DNA of 42,549 bases from Methanobrevibacter thaueri (GTDB taxonomy: Archaea > Methanobacteriota > Methanobacteria > Methanobacteriales > Methanobacteriaceae): contig SUTL01000009.1 in assembly GCA_015062925.1 (NCBI GenBank), positions 1-42,549 on the forward strand, given 5' to 3'. This document shows, piece after piece, positions 34,382-42,379 of this stretch. Position 1 is the stretch's first letter, and every line of letters begins with the position of its first letter. The notes beneath the pieces were generated by a model. The model saw only the letters and a program-made list of their open reading frames with translations, made no database searches and had not been told where the DNA came from. A program made the position numbers and the translations under genes.

Positions 34382-35272
34382 TTACTCATCAAGCATTTTA
34401 ATTAAAATATCAATTAATATATCATCCGCTTTAATAGGTTCAGGATAAAGTATCTCACCATCAAAATCTACCGGAGTTAAATCATGAGAATGATCATGAC
34501 CATGATCATGAGAATGAGAATGACCTTCTAAAAATCCTAAAATATGAGGAATATCATGAGTAGTATGCATTCCAGGAGCAATAAATACCGGAACAACAAC
34601 TAATCTTTCCAAATCATTTTCACTAACTAACTTATCAATAGATTCAGGTATACTAGGACCACATAATTCCATAAACCCAAAACTTGAAGGTAAATCACAA
34701 GTTTTTTCAAATTTATTATATAATTCAGTTGCAAATTCTTTATTATAATTAAGTCTAGAACCATGAGTTACAAGAAGAATACCAGTTTTTGCAGATTCAT
34801 CAAGTTCAGATTCACTTAAAACCTCATTAATTCTTTTATCAATAATATTTAATAATTCATCCCGAGGCCCAATTGAACTTAATAATTCTATTTCACCATC
34901 AAAATCAACATCATCTGCAATTGATAAATAATGTTCCGGAGGATAATTACCATCAGGACACCTAGGATCTTCTTCTAAAGGATCTAAACCTAATAAAATT
35001 GGTATATCAATATTAGTATGAATACCCGGAGCCAAAAATACTGGAATAGCGATGATTTTATTTAAACCATCTACTTCTTCTTTTAAAATATCAACAGCAC
35101 CAGCAATTGTTGGTTGGGAAACTTTCATATAACCAATTTCAGTAGCAATACCAGTTTTTTTTATGAATTTTTCTTTTATTTCATTAAAAACTTCTTCTGC
35201 ATATGGTAATGTACTACCATGACTTACTAAAATTACAGCTGTATTATTTGATAACTTTGAATTTGTATCCAT
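34382..35272 (-). CDS. Two-domain CbiX-type sirohydrochlorin chelatase
   Basis: This protein of about 296 residues contains two CbiX halves in one chain. The N half has ILVSHGSTLPYAEEV and FLAPGIHTNIDIP; the C half has LLVTHGSRLNYNKE and FIAPGMHTTHDIP. Each half therefore keeps both catalytic His positions. Only the C half has the His-rich loop (GHSHSHDHGHDHSHD). The N half has DPRCPDGNYPPEH at the same place. Most archaeal CbiX proteins are single-domain and homodimeric, so this is a fused dimer. The start is not fully certain: the ATG at 35272 has CGGAG nine bases upstream, while one at 35296 would add eight residues inside the upstream DUF35 gene. Confidence 0.82.
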   Translation of the reverse strand: MDTNSKLSNNTAVILVSHGSTLPYAEEVFNEIKEKFIKKTGIATEIGYMKVSQPTIAGAVDILKEEVDGLNKIIAIPVFLAPGIHTNIDIPILLGLDPLEEDPRCPDGNYPPEHYLSIADDVDFDGEIELLSSIGPRDELLNIIDKRINEVLSESELDESAKTGILLVTHGSRLNYNKEFATELYNKFEKTCDLPSSFGFMELCGPSIPESIDKLVSENDLERLVVVPVFIAPGMHTTHDIPHILGFLEGHSHSHDHGHDHSHDLTPVDFDGEILYPEPIKADDILIDILIKMLDE

Positions 35273-35642
35273 AAGAGATAACTCCGTCTTTTCCATCTTC
35301 TCTTATTTTTCTAAATACCATTTCTACATCGTCACCAATTTCTAATGACTCCACATCACAATCTACAAGTTGTGAAGTTAATTTAGCACCTTCTTCAAGT
35401 TCAATAACAGCTACAGCATAAGGAGCTGATTTTTTAAAATCATCAGGTGCTGATCTAATAATTGAATAAGTATAAATTTTACCTTTTCCAGAAAATTGGA
35501 ATGGTTCAAGTTCTCCTTTTCTCCTACAATTAGGACAAACAACACGTGATGGGAAGAATAACTCACCACAAGTTTTACATTTAGAACCTATAAGATTATA
35601 TCTTTGTTGTATATGACGCCATGTTCTTACAGTATCGGACAT
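35244..35642 (-). CDS. Zn-ribbon/OB-fold protein (DUF35)
   Basis: This 132-residue protein has an N-terminal rubredoxin-like zinc ribbon (CKTCGELFFPSRVVCPNC) and a C-terminal OB fold (GKIYTYSIIRSAPDDFKKSAPYAVAVIEL). In methanogens DUF35 proteins bridge acetoacetyl-CoA thiolase and HMG-CoA synthase in the first steps of the mevalonate pathway. Here neither of those genes is adjacent, so the role is inferred from the family only. The ribosome site AGGAGG is near perfect. The last 29 bases overlap the longest reading of the chelatase gene downstream. Confidence 0.85.
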   Translation of the reverse strand: MSDTVRTWRHIQQRYNLIGSKCKTCGELFFPSRVVCPNCRRKGELEPFQFSGKGKIYTYSIIRSAPDDFKKSAPYAVAVIELEEGAKLTSQLVDCDVESLEIGDDVEMVFRKIREDGKDGVISYGYKFKVIK

Positions 35643-35814
35643 ATAAATCCTCCTATAATTTTTAATAAGTATAATTTTATTGCCAATAATATAAATAAGT
35701 ATTGATAAAGTATTAATTATTATAACAATTTTGAAAAAATAGTAATAATTAAAAAAAAATAAGTTGAATTTATATTTTTAATATATTGGGATATGATTTT
35801 TTCAATGATTCTTA

Positions 35815-35852
35815 ATGTAAAATCTTACATGTAAACAATAATTATCATTGTT
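35815..35852 (-). terminator. Two hairpins downstream of the PDDEXK-like gene
   Basis: ATGTAA/TTACAT (35815-35830, loop AATC) and AACAAT/ATTGTT (35834-35852, loop of seven) sit side by side in the 226-base gap. They could terminate the PDDEXK-like gene, or mark the end of a mobile or duplicated segment. The rest of the gap is AT-rich with no gene. Confidence 0.4.
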
Positions 35853-35868
35853 AACTTTATAATAAGGT

Positions 35869-36789
35869 TTAGTATTTAATCCCATTTTCTTTAAGTTTTT
35901 TCTTTAATTCTTCAATTTCCTTATTTTTAGTAGCAATAGACTTTTCTTTCTCTGCAATAGTACTATCCTTCTCTGCAATAGCATTATTCTTCTCTGCAAT
36001 AGCATTATCTTTTTCTTTTAATTTAAGTTCAAATCCTTCTCTTTCATATTCAAGTTCATATTCAGCAACAATTCTTAATTTTGAATCACTAACTTCAGGT
36101 TCTAACATGTTTAACAACTCCTCACCTTTACTTGTATGTTCAAAATATTTCTTAATCATAATAGATAAACCATATCCTATATAATTATAGAAAGGCTTAT
36201 TTAAAGACTCATAATTTGAAAATAAAAATATAAGTCTTTCAGTTATCCAATTTGCATCATTTTTTGGAGCATGCATGGATGCAAATATCATGTCTAATCC
36301 TTCATCTTTAGTTAATTGTTTTTGATTACTTATTTTTTCTTCTAAGTTATTTAATTTTTCGATTATTTCTTTCCAGGAGATGTATATATAGTATGGTTTA
36401 ATAATGTCTGATGGTACTCTAAAATATTCATACTCTGATGATTCATAACCATCTATTATGATGATTACACTGAATACTGGTAATCCATAGTAGATTTTAG
36501 CATAATCTCTGTAATCTGCAATTATTTTAATTTTTTCTTTGGTTACTTTTGATGATTGGAATTCAACATTGATTAGTATTTCTTCAAACAAAGTCTGATT
36601 ATCTGGTTCAACTAAATATAGCCAATCCATTTGTCCTTCAGTACCATCTTTTCTTATTATTTTTGTTGTGTAATTTTTAACAAATTTTCCTGGTAATTTG
36701 AAATATTGATGTAGAATTTCTGGGATTACTGTTGATAGGTAGATATTAACCACGTCATTTGGATGATGAATTTTCTTTCGTTTTGACAT
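35869..36789 (-). CDS. PD-(D/E)XK nuclease-like protein (Rpn/transposase-related) with coiled-coil tail
   Basis: This 306-residue protein resembles Rpn/PDDEXK-family transposase-like proteins, which are common as paralogs in gut methanogens. The likely nuclease core is GQMDWLYLVEPDN (Asp), then ILINVEFQSSKVT with the E-x-Q motif that replaces the usual E-x-K in this family. The last 50 residues form a coiled coil of seven-residue units (NAIAEKN, NAIAEKD, STIAEKE, KSIATKN) encoded by 21-base direct repeats. DNA cleavage and mobility are unproven. GAGG lies upstream of the ATG. Confidence 0.72.
   Translation of the reverse strand: MSKRKKIHHPNDVVNIYLSTVIPEILHQYFKLPGKFVKNYTTKIIRKDGTEGQMDWLYLVEPDNQTLFEEILINVEFQSSKVTKEKIKIIADYRDYAKIYYGLPVFSVIIIIDGYESSEYEYFRVPSDIIKPYYIYISWKEIIEKLNNLEEKISNQKQLTKDEGLDMIFASMHAPKNDANWITERLIFLFSNYESLNKPFYNYIGYGLSIMIKKYFEHTSKGEELLNMLEPEVSDSKLRIVAEYELEYEREGFELKLKEKDNAIAEKNNAIAEKDSTIAEKEKSIATKNKEIEELKKKLKENGIKY
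35948..36010 (-). repeat. Three 21-base in-frame direct repeats
   Basis: The core TTCTCTGCAATAG (plus strand) starts at 35948, 35969 and 35990 and is flanked by degraded units on both sides. Each unit encodes one heptad of the coiled coil in the PDDEXK-like protein, so copy-number change keeps the frame. Confidence 0.85.
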
Positions 36790-36818
36790 GTTTTTTCCTC
36801 AAAAATTTATTTTTTTGA

Positions 36819-36832
36819 GATTTCATGAAATC
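36819..36832. promoter_or_regulatory. 14-base perfect palindrome in the leader of the PDDEXK-like gene
   Basis: GATTTCATGAAATC is a perfect palindrome lying between the ATG at 36789 and a TATA box (CTTTATATAC on the minus strand, 36875-36884). It would fall in the untranslated leader and may be an operator. Confidence 0.4.
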
Positions 36833-37022
36833 AATTTTTAAGTATGTTAACACATTTTATAATTTAATTAATTAGTATATAAAGTTTGTTTAGATTTAAA
36901 ATCAATTTTGTTGTGAGTAAATAGAAAAACAAGCCTATTACAATATTATTTTTAATTTGTAAAATGGAAAAAATATTATACTGTGTTTTTGTGTAAAATC
37001 ATAAACTCGCACTTAATAAACT

Positions 37023-37034
37023 AATATATAAATA
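37023..37034 (+). promoter_or_regulatory. TATA box of a probable leaderless transcript
   Basis: AATATATAAATA is centred about 26 bases before the ATG at 37054. That is the usual TATA-to-start distance in archaea, so transcription should begin at or near the start codon. No ribosome site precedes that ATG. The gap 36790-37022 holds no other feature beyond those listed. Confidence 0.6.
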
Positions 37035-37053
37035 ACAAATCAAATCATTAAAA

Positions 37054-38007
37054 ATGAAAATTAAAAAACTCGACACAAGAGGAAATATAATAATAGGAAC
37101 AACAGCAATATTAATTACAGCATTATTATTAATAAGTATCTTCGTAATCACATCAATAAATTATATTCAAGATTCAAATATAAACTCTGAATCAAATGAT
37201 AATTTCAAATACATAATAGATGATTACTCAGCAAATATAGAAATACTAGGGCGAACCTCAATAGCAGAAGCAACACAAAAAATATATAACGGACTAAAAA
37301 TATCAGATAGCGAAAATCAAATCATGAAAAATTTAAATAAAAATCTAGAAGAAAAAAATAAAGAATTTAGTGAAAAATATGATATTAAAATATCCTCTGA
37401 AACAATATCAGTTCAACCAAGCAGCTCACCATGGAAAGTACTATTTAAAGTAAAAATTAATGGACAAAAAGAAAATGAAAAATTTTCACAAATAATAGAA
37501 AGAAATGCATCGATTGAAGGATTAAGAGATCCATTACCCATAGCAAAACTTACAATATTATCCGGTGTTATGGCATATGATGATAAAATACATTATAAAA
37601 CCGCCCTATCAGCATATATGTTACTACACAACCTAGATTCACCAGAATCCTATATTGAAGCAACAGCACCATTAACAATTAAAAAATGTCCATATGATCC
37701 GTATATTCATCATGGAGACCCTAATGTTCTAGAAGACTGTTTAAATAAAGGATATTTCCATGAAAGTGCAGATGGAAGTTGCTACCTATGCAGATTAGAA
37801 GGAAAAGGAAAATGCCCACATTATGGAATGGAAGTATTCATACAAACACACACACCAATAGATAATGAAACACTATCCTGTTCAGACCACGTAGTATTCG
37901 CAGACCATTATAATGGAGCAAAAATAAATCCAAAAGACTGGGATAGTTTAATACTGGATGATTCCCATAGAAAAAAATACGGATTGGTTGAAGAAGATGA
38001 ACAATAG
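37054..38007 (+). CDS. Membrane-anchored or pilin-like protein of unknown function
   Basis: This 317-residue protein starts MKIKKLDTRGNIIIGTTAI, a short basic leader followed by one long hydrophobic helix (about 12-33), the plan of type IV pilin-like or N-terminally anchored proteins. The rest should be exposed outside. It has a Cys-rich segment at about 211-256 with seven Cys, including CYLC and CPH, that may bind a metal or form disulfides. No family is recognised. It overlaps the start of the next gene by 11 bases, so the two probably act together. The transcript is likely leaderless. Confidence 0.7.
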   Translation: MKIKKLDTRGNIIIGTTAILITALLLISIFVITSINYIQDSNINSESNDNFKYIIDDYSANIEILGRTSIAEATQKIYNGLKISDSENQIMKNLNKNLEEKNKEFSEKYDIKISSETISVQPSSSPWKVLFKVKINGQKENEKFSQIIERNASIEGLRDPLPIAKLTILSGVMAYDDKIHYKTALSAYMLLHNLDSPESYIEATAPLTIKKCPYDPYIHHGDPNVLEDCLNKGYFHESADGSCYLCRLEGKGKCPHYGMEVFIQTHTPIDNETLSCSDHVVFADHYNGAKINPKDWDSLILDDSHRKKYGLVEEDEQ

Positions 38008-38851
38008 CATATTAGAAATATCAATAATTTTAATCATTATTTTAATGATTTCAGGAATAATACTAACAAATATAGAAAATTCAACAGAAAAAATAATAAA
38101 ATCACAAGAAAACAATAATATGGAAAAATTAATCGCAGAAGTTATTGATAACTTAATTAATAATCCCGGAACACCTGAAAACTGGAATGAAAACAAAAAA
38201 GGAACACCAGGACTTGCAATAATAAATGATGAAGGTCAAATCATTCCAAACAGCATATCCTATGCTAAATTAATAGCACTGGGAAATGATTATAATAAAC
38301 TTGTCACACAAAAAATATTTAATTCAAAAATCAAAACTCAAATGGAATTACAACCACAACAAAGCAGTATTGCAAGTGTAAAAATTGGTGAAACAAATAC
38401 CGGAAACACAATATATTCACTAACAAGACTAGTAAAATGTGATTTCTACAAAAAATATGTTTTAAAAGATTATCAAAATCCAGGAAAATGTAATAGAAAC
38501 CACAATCAGGAAGAATACAGTTGTGATTATTTTAAAATATTCAAAGGCAATGTGAAAACATCAGATTATTATTTAATACTAGATAATACTGAAGATGATG
38601 TTAAATATATTGTTGAAACAACAAGAGTTGTTAAACAGAAATATTGGCAAAGCCCCACATCAGATGTTATTTATCTAAATAATAAAATTGATTTTTATGA
38701 TGATACAAGTGCAATAGTTTTTGTTCATCTTGATAAAAAAAATCCAAAAGCCGTCCTTGTATCAGTTCCTAAAAATTTTGAGAAAGAATATTTGGAATAT
38801 GATTATTTTAGAACAAACGACTGTCAATTTATAATCCAAGCATGGTATTAA
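37997..38851 (+). CDS. Second membrane-anchored unknown, partner of the preceding gene
   Basis: This protein of about 284 residues begins MNNSILEIS followed by a hydrophobic helix to about residue 26, then an exposed domain. CNRNHNQEEYSCDYF near 160 adds two Cys. Its plan mirrors the preceding protein (short tail, one helix, exposed domain), although the sequences are not clearly similar. I set the start at the ATG at 37997, since the longer reading from 37958 begins 13 codons earlier, deeper inside the previous gene. Secretion or surface-assembly partners are plausible. It converges on mgtE with its stop codon overlapping. Confidence 0.65.
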   Translation: MNNSILEISIILIIILMISGIILTNIENSTEKIIKSQENNNMEKLIAEVIDNLINNPGTPENWNENKKGTPGLAIINDEGQIIPNSISYAKLIALGNDYNKLVTQKIFNSKIKTQMELQPQQSSIASVKIGETNTGNTIYSLTRLVKCDFYKKYVLKDYQNPGKCNRNHNQEEYSCDYFKIFKGNVKTSDYYLILDNTEDDVKYIVETTRVVKQKYWQSPTSDVIYLNNKIDFYDDTSAIVFVHLDKKNPKAVLVSVPKNFEKEYLEYDYFRTNDCQFIIQAWY

Positions 38852-38858
38852 ATAATAC
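38845..38858. terminator. Short palindrome at the overlap of two convergent stops
   Basis: GTATTAAATAATAC is a perfect 14-base palindrome covering the stop codons of the unknown membrane gene and mgtE, which overlap. It may help both strands end transcription, but it is short and AT-rich. Confidence 0.3.
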
Positions 38859-40113
38859 TACTTAATATAAGTAATGAAACAGAAATTAATGTTAAACTAG
38901 AAATTGAATCTGTAATACTAGTTGAAACAGGAATTACAATGTTATCAGGGTCTAAATTATTATTATAAGATGTTATTGAAACATAATAAACAATTATGAC
39001 CATAATAGTAGCAAGAATAATACCTGATAATGTTGATATTTCCATAATATTAATAAAACCAACACCCACTTCACCTAAAGCATATGATGAAGCTTCAGCT
39101 AAAAAACCAATAATAGGGAACACTATAATTGCTAAAATAAAACAAATAATAAAATTATGAACAGCTTCACCTTCAGGTTTTCTAAATGGTTCAACCAACC
39201 CTGAATGAAGACCTGATGATAATCTGGCGCCTAAAATACTAATTAAACTTCCACTTTCACCTGAGAATAAAGGTAATAATGTTAATAAACTTGGATTTGT
39301 AACTAATGTTTCTACTGCTGAATTTAAAATTCCACCCGCAGCACCACCTAAAAATGAGCATAAAAGTAAAACTGGAGTTGATTGTTTTAAAATCCTATTA
39401 GTTTCTTCTGATAATTTATAACAATAAATGAAACTTATTGTGATAATTATTAAAATAATTACTAGAATAATATCTTTAAAGATTATATTAAAATTCATTA
39501 ATTGTAATATGAATAAAGATGCTATAATAGCAGGTAATGTAAATAAATCACCAAATGCAGCAATTATTGGACTTGTAATATTATCCGGATCCCAACCATG
39601 TTTAAAACTTTTAAATGATACGAGCATTGTAATTGGAAGCATTATCAGATTTGAAATTATACCTGCAATTACACTTATTAAAATAAAGTCAATTAAATTC
39701 ATTGATGGCTGATGTAATATAATACATAATATTTTAGCAAAAATAGCCAGGAATAATGATAAGACTAATGTTAAAACAAATGATGAGAAAATATTATAAT
39801 TTAAATCTTGTGAAAATTTAAATTTTGGTGAAATTATACCTATGTGTAGGTTTGTTGATAATCTTGATGCGAATGATCCGAAGATATTTCCTCGCATACC
39901 TATAGCACCAGGTATTATAACTAATAATCCTGGAAATGCTTCTAAGAAAAATGTCATTTTACCTAGGACAATACCTGCACATAAATCTCCTATTGCACAT
40001 ATTAATAAAGCTATTAGACTTTCTTTTATTATGGATTTATGTTCGTCTAAGAAATCAGGAAATGTTGAGAATATAGATAGTGGAGTGCGAATCCTCTTCT
40101 GTTTGTCTGTCAC
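38848..40113 (-). CDS. MgtE-type divalent cation transporter with two membrane domains
   Basis: MgtE/SLC41 proteins move Mg2+ or similar ions. This protein of about 421 residues has two MgtE membrane domains of about five helices each. Half 1 has PGLLVIIPGAIGMRGNIFGS and WDPDNITSPIIAAFGDLFTLP; half 2 has GESGSLISILGARLSSGLH and LDPDNIVIPVSTSITD. Each ends in the D-P-D-N motif that lines the pore. The soluble N-terminal and CBS domains of bacterial MgtE are absent. The start is the GTG at 40113, just after GTGAT; a GTG three codons earlier is less likely. Upstream is a PhoU/RCK_C regulator in the same operon. Confidence 0.88.
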   Translation of the reverse strand: MTDKQKRIRTPLSIFSTFPDFLDEHKSIIKESLIALLICAIGDLCAGIVLGKMTFFLEAFPGLLVIIPGAIGMRGNIFGSFASRLSTNLHIGIISPKFKFSQDLNYNIFSSFVLTLVLSLFLAIFAKILCIILHQPSMNLIDFILISVIAGIISNLIMLPITMLVSFKSFKHGWDPDNITSPIIAAFGDLFTLPAIIASLFILQLMNFNIIFKDIILVIILIIITISFIYCYKLSEETNRILKQSTPVLLLCSFLGGAAGGILNSAVETLVTNPSLLTLLPLFSGESGSLISILGARLSSGLHSGLVEPFRKPEGEAVHNFIICFILAIIVFPIIGFLAEASSYALGEVGVGFINIMEISTLSGIILATIMVIIVYYVSITSYNNNLDPDNIVIPVSTSITDSISSLTLISVSLLILSSII

Positions 40114-40150
40114 AATTATCACTACCTATAATCATTTTTTTAATCCACCT

Positions 40151-40753
40151 TTAATTATCTTCATCTTCTAATTCTTCTGGAATATCTTCTAATGAACATG
40201 TTCCTGCAGCTAGTTTTTCAAGTAAGTCTGCACCTGCATCTGTTCCTTTTAAGATTAAACTGTCGTTTGCAAGTAAAGTTGTGTATTTATCTGGTCCGTA
40301 AATCCATGAGGATCCTCTTCTTATTGCAATTACTCTCATTCCTGTACGATTTACTAATAATAAATCACCTAATGTATTATTTGCTAAATCTGAATTATTA
40401 TCTATTGTTACTCTAACAATATTTTTATCAGATTCTTCCATCACCATTTTAAACACTGGATGTGGTTTAAAACCAGTTATAACTAAATCAGCTAAATCTT
40501 TAGCAGCATTAGCAATACTTTCAGCAGCTTCAGCAATCTCAAGCAATGCAGTTAATTTCTCAGCATCCTCATAAGACCTGGCTGCAACTAAAGATTCTTT
40601 TTTAATCTCATAATTCTTTGAATTAACTTCATTTTCCAATGCAATAACTTCTTCAGCGGCCGCTTTACTATTAAATAAAATAGCTGAATATGCTAAATCC
40701 ACCATAAGCTCCGACATATTTTTCATTTCAATTAAAAGATTCTTGATTGACAA
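40151..40753 (-). CDS. PhoU-like and RCK_C (TrkA-C) regulatory protein
   Basis: Residues 1 to about 110 form a PhoU-like helical bundle ([20 protein letters not shown]). Residues about 125-180 match the TrkA C-terminal ligand-binding domain: [20 protein letters not shown] and then [12 protein letters not shown]. Such proteins gate or regulate ion transporters, so it probably controls the MgtE protein encoded next. The start is the TTG at 40753, preceded by AAGGGG eight bases away and just after the cbiH stop; later ATGs would remove the first helix. Two hundred residues, soluble. Confidence 0.83.
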   Translation of the reverse strand: MSIKNLLIEMKNMSELMVDLAYSAILFNSKAAAEEVIALENEVNSKNYEIKKESLVAARSYEDAEKLTALLEIAEAAESIANAAKDLADLVITGFKPHPVFKMVMEESDKNIVRVTIDNNSDLANNTLGDLLLVNRTGMRVIAIRRGSSWIYGPDKYTTLLANDSLILKGTDAGADLLEKLAAGTCSLEDIPEELEDEDN

Positions 40754-40765
40754 TTAAAATTCCCC

Positions 40766-41839
40766 TTAAAGATTATTCGGATCAGTTTTTAACAAACATG
40801 CCCTTCTAAGTTTCAACAAAGTTTTTTTCTTAGCTTTTAAATCTTCAACATCTTCAATAATATTTTCCAAAGGACTTCTTAAACACTTAACAGTATCTTC
40901 CTCATGTAACCATGTACAATCCTTACAATTCCAAACATTTTTACCTTTAATCCATTCCCCTCCAGTTGAAGAATCTCCACATGGATAAAACGGACAGTAA
41001 CAAAAGTCACAATATTGACCATCCCAATGACATGGATAAAATTCACATTCTCTATTAGGTCCATGTGCAATTTCACCATTTAAAAATTTCTCATAATGAT
41101 TTTGTGATAATGGATGAATATTTGATCGAATAACATATCCTCTTGGTGTTATTAATCTGTTATCTTGAATATAAGTTAAATCATTTCCAACAATTAATGT
41201 GCAAGACATATTAACAATATCTTCAGTTAAATCATTAATTTTAACAATAGTTGCCTTTGGAGGTTCATAAGTACTATCCACAATTCCAACTAAAGCATCA
41301 CTACCCTTAACATCTAAAACACATTCTTTAAATAATTTAAAAGGTTCTTTACGTGTTTTACTAATAGGATTGTAAATTGCAATAATTAAATTAGCTTCAA
41401 GAGCATATCTTAACTTTTTCTCAATTTCAGATAAAGGAGTTAAAATATTACTTAAACTGATAGCTGCAAAATCATGTAATGGTGCTCCCAAATGACTTGA
41501 TGCATAATTTAAAGCAGATACACCAGGATAAACCTTAATATCAACATCATCATATTTACTGACAATCTGAAACAATACATTAGCCATTCCAAAAACACCA
41601 GGATCTCCTGAACTGATTAATGAAACAGTTTGGCCTTGTTGACTTTTTTCAATTGCAAATTCCGCTCTTGCTATCTCATCACCCATACCTTTTTTAATGA
41701 CTTCTTTACCTTCAATTAAATCATCAATTTGATTAATATATTTCTTATAACCAATAATAACATCTGATTCTTCAATAGCTTTTAAAGCTCCTAAAGTCAT
41801 GTTTTCTCTGTTTTGACCAATACCAATTACATTAATCAT
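40766..41839 (-). CDS. cbiH: Cobalt-precorrin-3B C17-methyltransferase fused to a Cys-rich domain
   Basis: CbiH methylates C17 and contracts the ring in anaerobic cobalamin synthesis. Residues 1 to about 240 are the methyltransferase: VIGIGQN, the SSGDPGVFGMA SAM loop, VYPGVSALNYASS and IYNPISKTR. The last 110 residues are a Cys-rich domain with nine Cys (CEFYPC, YCDFCYCPFYPC, NCKDC and one more), of the Cys-rich small domain type, likely a metal site. Standard CbiH is about 240-260 residues, so this is a fusion. Ribosome site GTGAT precedes the ATG. It sits between a membrane-anchored unknown and the PhoU/RCK_C gene, away from other cobalamin genes in the window. Confidence 0.9.
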   Translation of the reverse strand: MINVIGIGQNRENMTLGALKAIEESDVIIGYKKYINQIDDLIEGKEVIKKGMGDEIARAEFAIEKSQQGQTVSLISSGDPGVFGMANVLFQIVSKYDDVDIKVYPGVSALNYASSHLGAPLHDFAAISLSNILTPLSEIEKKLRYALEANLIIAIYNPISKTRKEPFKLFKECVLDVKGSDALVGIVDSTYEPPKATIVKINDLTEDIVNMSCTLIVGNDLTYIQDNRLITPRGYVIRSNIHPLSQNHYEKFLNGEIAHGPNRECEFYPCHWDGQYCDFCYCPFYPCGDSSTGGEWIKGKNVWNCKDCTWLHEEDTVKCLRSPLENIIEDVEDLKAKKKTLLKLRRACLLKTDPNNL

Positions 41840-41846
41840 AATATCA

Positions 41847-42344
41847 CTAATACAATTTCAGAATAGAATTTATATTAATTGATTTTTCATCAACTCTAAG
41901 TCCGTTCTCCTTAAAACTAGCTTGACCCGTTGCGATAACCTTATATGAAGGATCTTGGCTAATTACAATTTGACCTGATGTTGAATTTGGAGAAGCATAA
42001 CCTAAAGCTTCAATGTTAACAGTTAAATTTTTATTATCTGTATCATCATATGTTGTAATATTCATTGAATCAACATTAACACCATCAACTTTCGACAGTT
42101 CCTCCATTCGCAGCCCTACATCTTTTTTATTAGTAATATTAACTAAAGTAGGATCTTTAACTAAAGCATCATCAACTTCTTCGGGAATGAATATTCCTGT
42201 AATTTTTGATATCTGCATATCAATTAAGCCTTGAATGTTTGGAGCTTCAGCTGTGATTATTGTATAAGAGCTAAAAAGTCCTACTTCAAAAAATATAACA
42301 AATAATACAATAACTAAAAGAATTCTTAATATTTTATTCGCCAT
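41847..42344 (-). CDS. Membrane-anchored exported protein of unknown function
   Basis: This 165-residue protein has a basic start (MANKILR), one hydrophobic helix to about residue 28, then an exposed domain of about 135 residues. I recognise no family. The rich Asn/Thr/Ser composition and lack of Cys suit an extracytoplasmic location. GTGAT precedes the ATG at 42344. It ends seven bases before cbiH, so it appears to lead a four-gene operon with cbiH, PhoU/RCK_C and mgtE; it might sense or bind a metal or metabolite, but nothing in the sequence shows this. Confidence 0.65.
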   Translation of the reverse strand: MANKILRILLVIVLFVIFFEVGLFSSYTIITAEAPNIQGLIDMQISKITGIFIPEEVDDALVKDPTLVNITNKKDVGLRMEELSKVDGVNVDSMNITTYDDTDNKNLTVNIEALGYASPNSTSGQIVISQDPSYKVIATGQASFKENGLRVDEKSININSILKLY

Positions 42345-42360
42345 TATATCACAATCTATA

Positions 42361-42379
42361 AATCTTAAATTTTAAGATT
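42361..42379. promoter_or_regulatory. 19-base inverted repeat upstream of the terminal operon
   Basis: AATCTTAAA and TTTAAGATT flank a single T, 17 bases before the ATG at 42344. A TATA-like element lies just upstream on the minus strand (about 42385-42410). The position fits an operator for the operon. The remaining sequence to the right edge is AT-rich, with no coding potential. Confidence 0.5.

Noticed and set aside
35869-36789. Intact insertion sequence around the PDDEXK-like gene
   Set aside because: No terminal inverted repeats or target duplications flank it; only two small hairpins lie downstream.
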